In this document: positions 9,144 to 10,292 of the stretch, in pieces | How the letters are laid out: every line of letters starts with the position of its first letter | Position numbering within the stretch: position 1 is the first letter of the stretch | NCBI GenBank assembly: GCA_031267855.1 | Contig: JAIRYH010000150.1 | Coordinates: forward strand, 1 to 10,292 | Source: Prevotellaceae bacterium | GTDB taxonomy: Bacteria > Bacteroidota > Bacteroidia > Bacteroidales > UBA932 | DNA: 10,292 nucleotides | Reading direction: 5' to 3' | Notes under the pieces: model-generated | Database searches by the model: none | What the model saw: the letters and a program-made list of their open reading frames with translations, nothing else | What the model was told of the DNA's origin: nothing | Program-made: the position numbers and the translations under genes

Positions 9144-9175
9144 TTCCGTTTCCCGGAAAATGCCGCCGGCCGGCG
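9144..9175 (+). terminator. Possible 3'-end stem structures after the phosphorylase gene
   Basis: A hairpin TTCCG-TTTCC-CGGAA (9144-9158) is followed by the perfect 12-bp palindrome CGCCGGCCGGCG (9164-9175), beginning 14 bp after the stop. There is no T-tract, so this is not a classical intrinsic terminator, but such stems often protect or define 3' ends. Confidence is low. Confidence 0.35.
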
Positions 9176-9195
9176 CATGATTCATAAAAATATTG

Positions 9196-9203
9196 TACTT
9201 TTG
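9196..9203 (+). promoter_or_regulatory. Bacteroidota -7 element for the PPOX-family gene
   Basis: TACTTTTG matches TAnnTTTG exactly and lies 28 bp before the start codon in an AT-rich stretch (TTCATAAAAATATTG). No clear -33 box is seen at the usual spacing. Confidence 0.6.
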
Positions 9204-9230
9204 CAACATTAAATCCAAAAACAACAAGCC

Positions 9231-9752
9231 ATGAAAAAAACAATCCTTTCGGCAGCGGTATTTGCGCTGCTTTTTTGCCTGCACACGGCAACGGCGTCCG
9301 GCCGCAGTGACAACACAAATGTAAGCGACGGGGACGAACAGCCCGTGACCGCCGTCCGGGAAGTGTGCGACTTTCTGCAAAAATGCGGAACGTACTACCT
9401 CGCCACCGTTGAGGGCGACCAGCCGAGAGTCCGGCCTTTCGGCACGGCTACCGTATTTGAAAACAACATCTACATCCAGACCGGAAAGCGGAAAAACGTA
9501 TCCAGGCAGATGGCCGCGAACCCGAAAGTGGAAATCTGCGCTTACGACGCCCCGTCGGGCACGTGGATCCGCATCGAAGCCACCGCGGTGAACGACGACC
9601 GGCGCGAAGCCAAGCTGTTCATGCTCGAACAGTATCCCGGTCTGGCGTCCATGTATTCGGCAGACGATGAAAACACGCAGGTGCTGTACCTCAAAAACGT
9701 TACCGCCACCTTCTCCTCCTTTGCGGGCGAACCCAGGGTGGTGAAGTTCTGA
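9231..9752 (+). CDS. Exported pyridoxamine 5'-phosphate oxidase-family (FMN-binding split barrel) protein
   Basis: The 173-residue product has residues about 40-173 in the pyridoxamine-phosphate-oxidase-like split-barrel fold, which usually binds FMN as a homodimer. Visible family features are CGTYYLATVEGDQPRVRPFG with the flavin-phosphate-contacting Arg region, then IYIQTGKRKNVSRQM, NPKVEICAY and WIRIEATAVNDDR. The close family is the short NimA/general-stress-like flavoprotein group, usually about 130-140 residues and cytosolic; the substrate is unknown. Here a clear Sec signal peptide precedes the fold: basic MKKT, a hydrophobic stretch to about residue 20, and a likely cut after ATA near residue 22. 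The protein is therefore predicted to be periplasmic, which is odd for a flavoprotein of this kind. No lipobox is evident. The ATG at 9231 is the only sensible start and follows a promoter element. A strong nested hairpin lies 13 bp after the stop. Confidence 0.88.
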   Translation: MKKTILSAAVFALLFCLHTATASGRSDNTNVSDGDEQPVTAVREVCDFLQKCGTYYLATVEGDQPRVRPFGTATVFENNIYIQTGKRKNVSRQMAANPKVEICAYDAPSGTWIRIEATAVNDDRREAKLFMLEQYPGLASMYSADDENTQVLYLKNVTATFSSFAGEPRVVKF

Positions 9753-9765
9753 GCCAAACCGCGGG

Positions 9766-9802
9766 AACCGGTCGTCCGCCTGCGGACTTCCTGTGACCGG
9801 TT
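9766..9802 (+). terminator. Nested hairpin at the 3' end of the PPOX-family gene
   Basis: Perfect 8-bp arms AACCGGTC (9766-9773) and GACCGGTT (9795-9802) enclose a second perfect stem, GTCCGC-CT-GCGGAC (9774-9787). There is no T-tract after it, so it may be a 3'-end stabiliser or a Rho-type barrier, not an intrinsic terminator. It directly precedes the periodic repeat region and may be its left boundary. Confidence 0.5.
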
Positions 9803-9803
9803 G

Positions 9804-9875
9804 CCGTCTTCTACAATTGGATTACCGTCTTCTTCCATGCCGTGGAAGTTTTCTTCCGTAGCGTGGAAGTCGACC
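9804..9875. repeat. Degenerate 21-bp-period lead-in to the 42-bp array
   Basis: Lining the sequence up at 9804, 9825, 9846 and 9867 shows shared words at 21-bp spacing: CCGTCTTCT at 9804 and 9825, CGTGGAAGT ending units two and three. Two inverted repeats of the same register are TTCCA-TGCCG-TGGAA (9833-9847) and TTCCG-TAGCG-TGGAA (9854-9868), exactly 21 bp apart. They share the TTCC...GGAA ends of the palindromes in the adjoining 42-bp array, and 21 is half of 42. Confidence 0.7.
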
Positions 9876-10187
9876 TTTCGAGAACTCCCGAAACCATTCC
9901 CGAGGGCTTCGGCATACTTCCGACACGTGTTGGAACCGTCGCCGAGGGCTCGGGCATACTTCCAACACGTGTTGGAACCGTCGCCGAGGGCTCGGACGTA
10001 CTTCCAACACGTGTTGGAACCGTCCCCGAGGGCTCGGGCATACTTCCAACACGTATTGGAACCGTCCCCGAAGGCTCGGACGTACTTCCAGTACGTACTG
10101 GAACCGTCCTCGAGGGCTCGGACGTACTTCCAACACGTGTTGGAACCGCCTCCGAGGGCTCGGGCATACTTTCGGGGTTTACCCAAA
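9876..10187. repeat. 42-bp tandem array, each unit with an 18-bp palindrome
   Basis: Six clear units have palindromes at 9918-9935, 9960-9977, 10002-10019, 10044-10061, 10086-10103 and 10128-10145, exactly 42 bp apart. Degenerate copies in the same phase lie at 9876-9893 and 10170-10187. The common palindrome is TTCCAACACGTGTTGGAA, always centred on ACGT. The 24-bp remainder of each unit carries a second inverted repeat, CCGAG-GG-CTCGG, in most copies. The fifth palindrome, TTCCAGTACGTACTGGAA, keeps full symmetry through paired changes. Because 42 is a multiple of three and the unit has no stops in most frames, long spurious frames cross it on both strands. Confidence 0.9.
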
Positions 10188-10189
10188 CT

Positions 10190-10221
10190 GCGCGCCGCCG
10201 GGGTCGTCCGGCCGGGCGCGC
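10190..10221. other. GC-rich hairpin at the right edge of the array
   Basis: Arms GCGCGCC (10190-10196) and GGCGCGC (10215-10221) pair perfectly, and inside them CCGG (10198-10201) pairs with CCGG (10208-10211). There is no T-tract on either side. It could be the 3'-end structure of a minus-strand gene ending at 10232, or the right boundary of the repeat element. Confidence 0.5.
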
Positions 10222-10231
10222 CGGCGGGGAC

Positions 10232-10292
10232 TTAGAAATGCAGGGATTTAATGATTGTTTCCAGGGCGCTCCATAGCAGTTGTAGATACAGC
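10232..10292 (-). CDS. Possible C-terminal end of a minus-strand gene running off the window
   Basis: One minus-strand frame is open from the window edge to a TAA at 10232-10234 and reads LYLQLLWSALETIIKSLHF, which looks like an amphipathic C-terminal helix. Only 19 codons are visible, the family cannot be recognised, and a chance frame is quite possible. If real, it converges on the PPOX-family gene and places the repeat array between two gene ends. Confidence 0.3.
   Translation of the reverse strand, partial: LYLQLLWSALETIIKSLHF

Noticed and set aside
9876..10187. CRISPR array
   Set aside because: The units are contiguous 42-bp copies; the parts between palindromes are themselves repeats, not unique spacers, and no cas gene is present.
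9542..10276. Repeat-protein genes on either strand (five overlapping frames of about 100-215 codons)
   Set aside because: All derive from a stop-free 42-bp unit, lack promoters and translation signals, and the sequence changes track DNA symmetry, not any one frame. The longest minus-strand frame also runs antisense into the PPOX-family gene.

Overview
The window reads as a chromosomal segment of an uncultured Bacteroidota bacterium, most likely Bacteroidales. This rests on the TAnnTTTG-type -7 promoter elements with AT-rich leaders and no clear Shine-Dalgarno sites, a signal peptide ending in Ala-Gln, the GGPKD-type Ig-like lipoprotein typical of the phylum, and an IspG whose barrel and Fe-S domains resemble the Bacteroidota form.

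Layout. Positions 1-301 are a gene-free leader with short direct repeats and three hairpins, ending in a promoter for pgk (302-1555, phosphoglycerate kinase). After 140 bp comes a tight plus-strand cluster: sppA (1696-3453, membrane signal peptide peptidase), an Ig-like (Big_5) lipoprotein (3459-5303), a small outer-membrane beta-barrel protein (5293-5952) and ispG (5952-7301, MEP isoprenoid pathway). The last three junctions are a 5-bp gap, an 11-bp overlap and a 1-bp overlap, so these genes are probably co-transcribed and translationally coupled. Converging on ispG from the minus strand is a MazF/PemK-type toxin (7320-7676), with an overlapping small upstream ORF as putative antitoxin (7657-7893). 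A good minus-strand promoter lies at 8067-8096, followed by what looks like a broken lipoprotein leader. Divergent from this unit is a trimeric-type purine nucleoside phosphorylase (8309-9130). An exported FMN-binding split-barrel (PPOX-family) protein follows (9231-9752).

The unusual material is intergenic. Between the divergent toxin-antitoxin and phosphorylase promoters lie three 23-bp repeats, each a small dyad (8146-8222). Downstream of the PPOX gene lies a nested hairpin (9766-9802), which runs into a lead-in with 21-bp period (9804-9875) and then a 42-bp tandem array (9876-10187). Each array unit carries an 18-bp palindrome centred on ACGT, plus a second inverted repeat. One copy differs from the others by two complete compensatory base-pair swaps, and 42 bp is four turns of B-DNA. 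The array therefore looks like a structured DNA or RNA element, not a gene, even though it is open in several reading frames. A possible minus-strand gene end enters from the right edge, which would place the array between two converging genes.

The other notable point is that ispG encodes only 449 residues, with most of the expected middle (A*) domain missing while its catalytic residues are intact.
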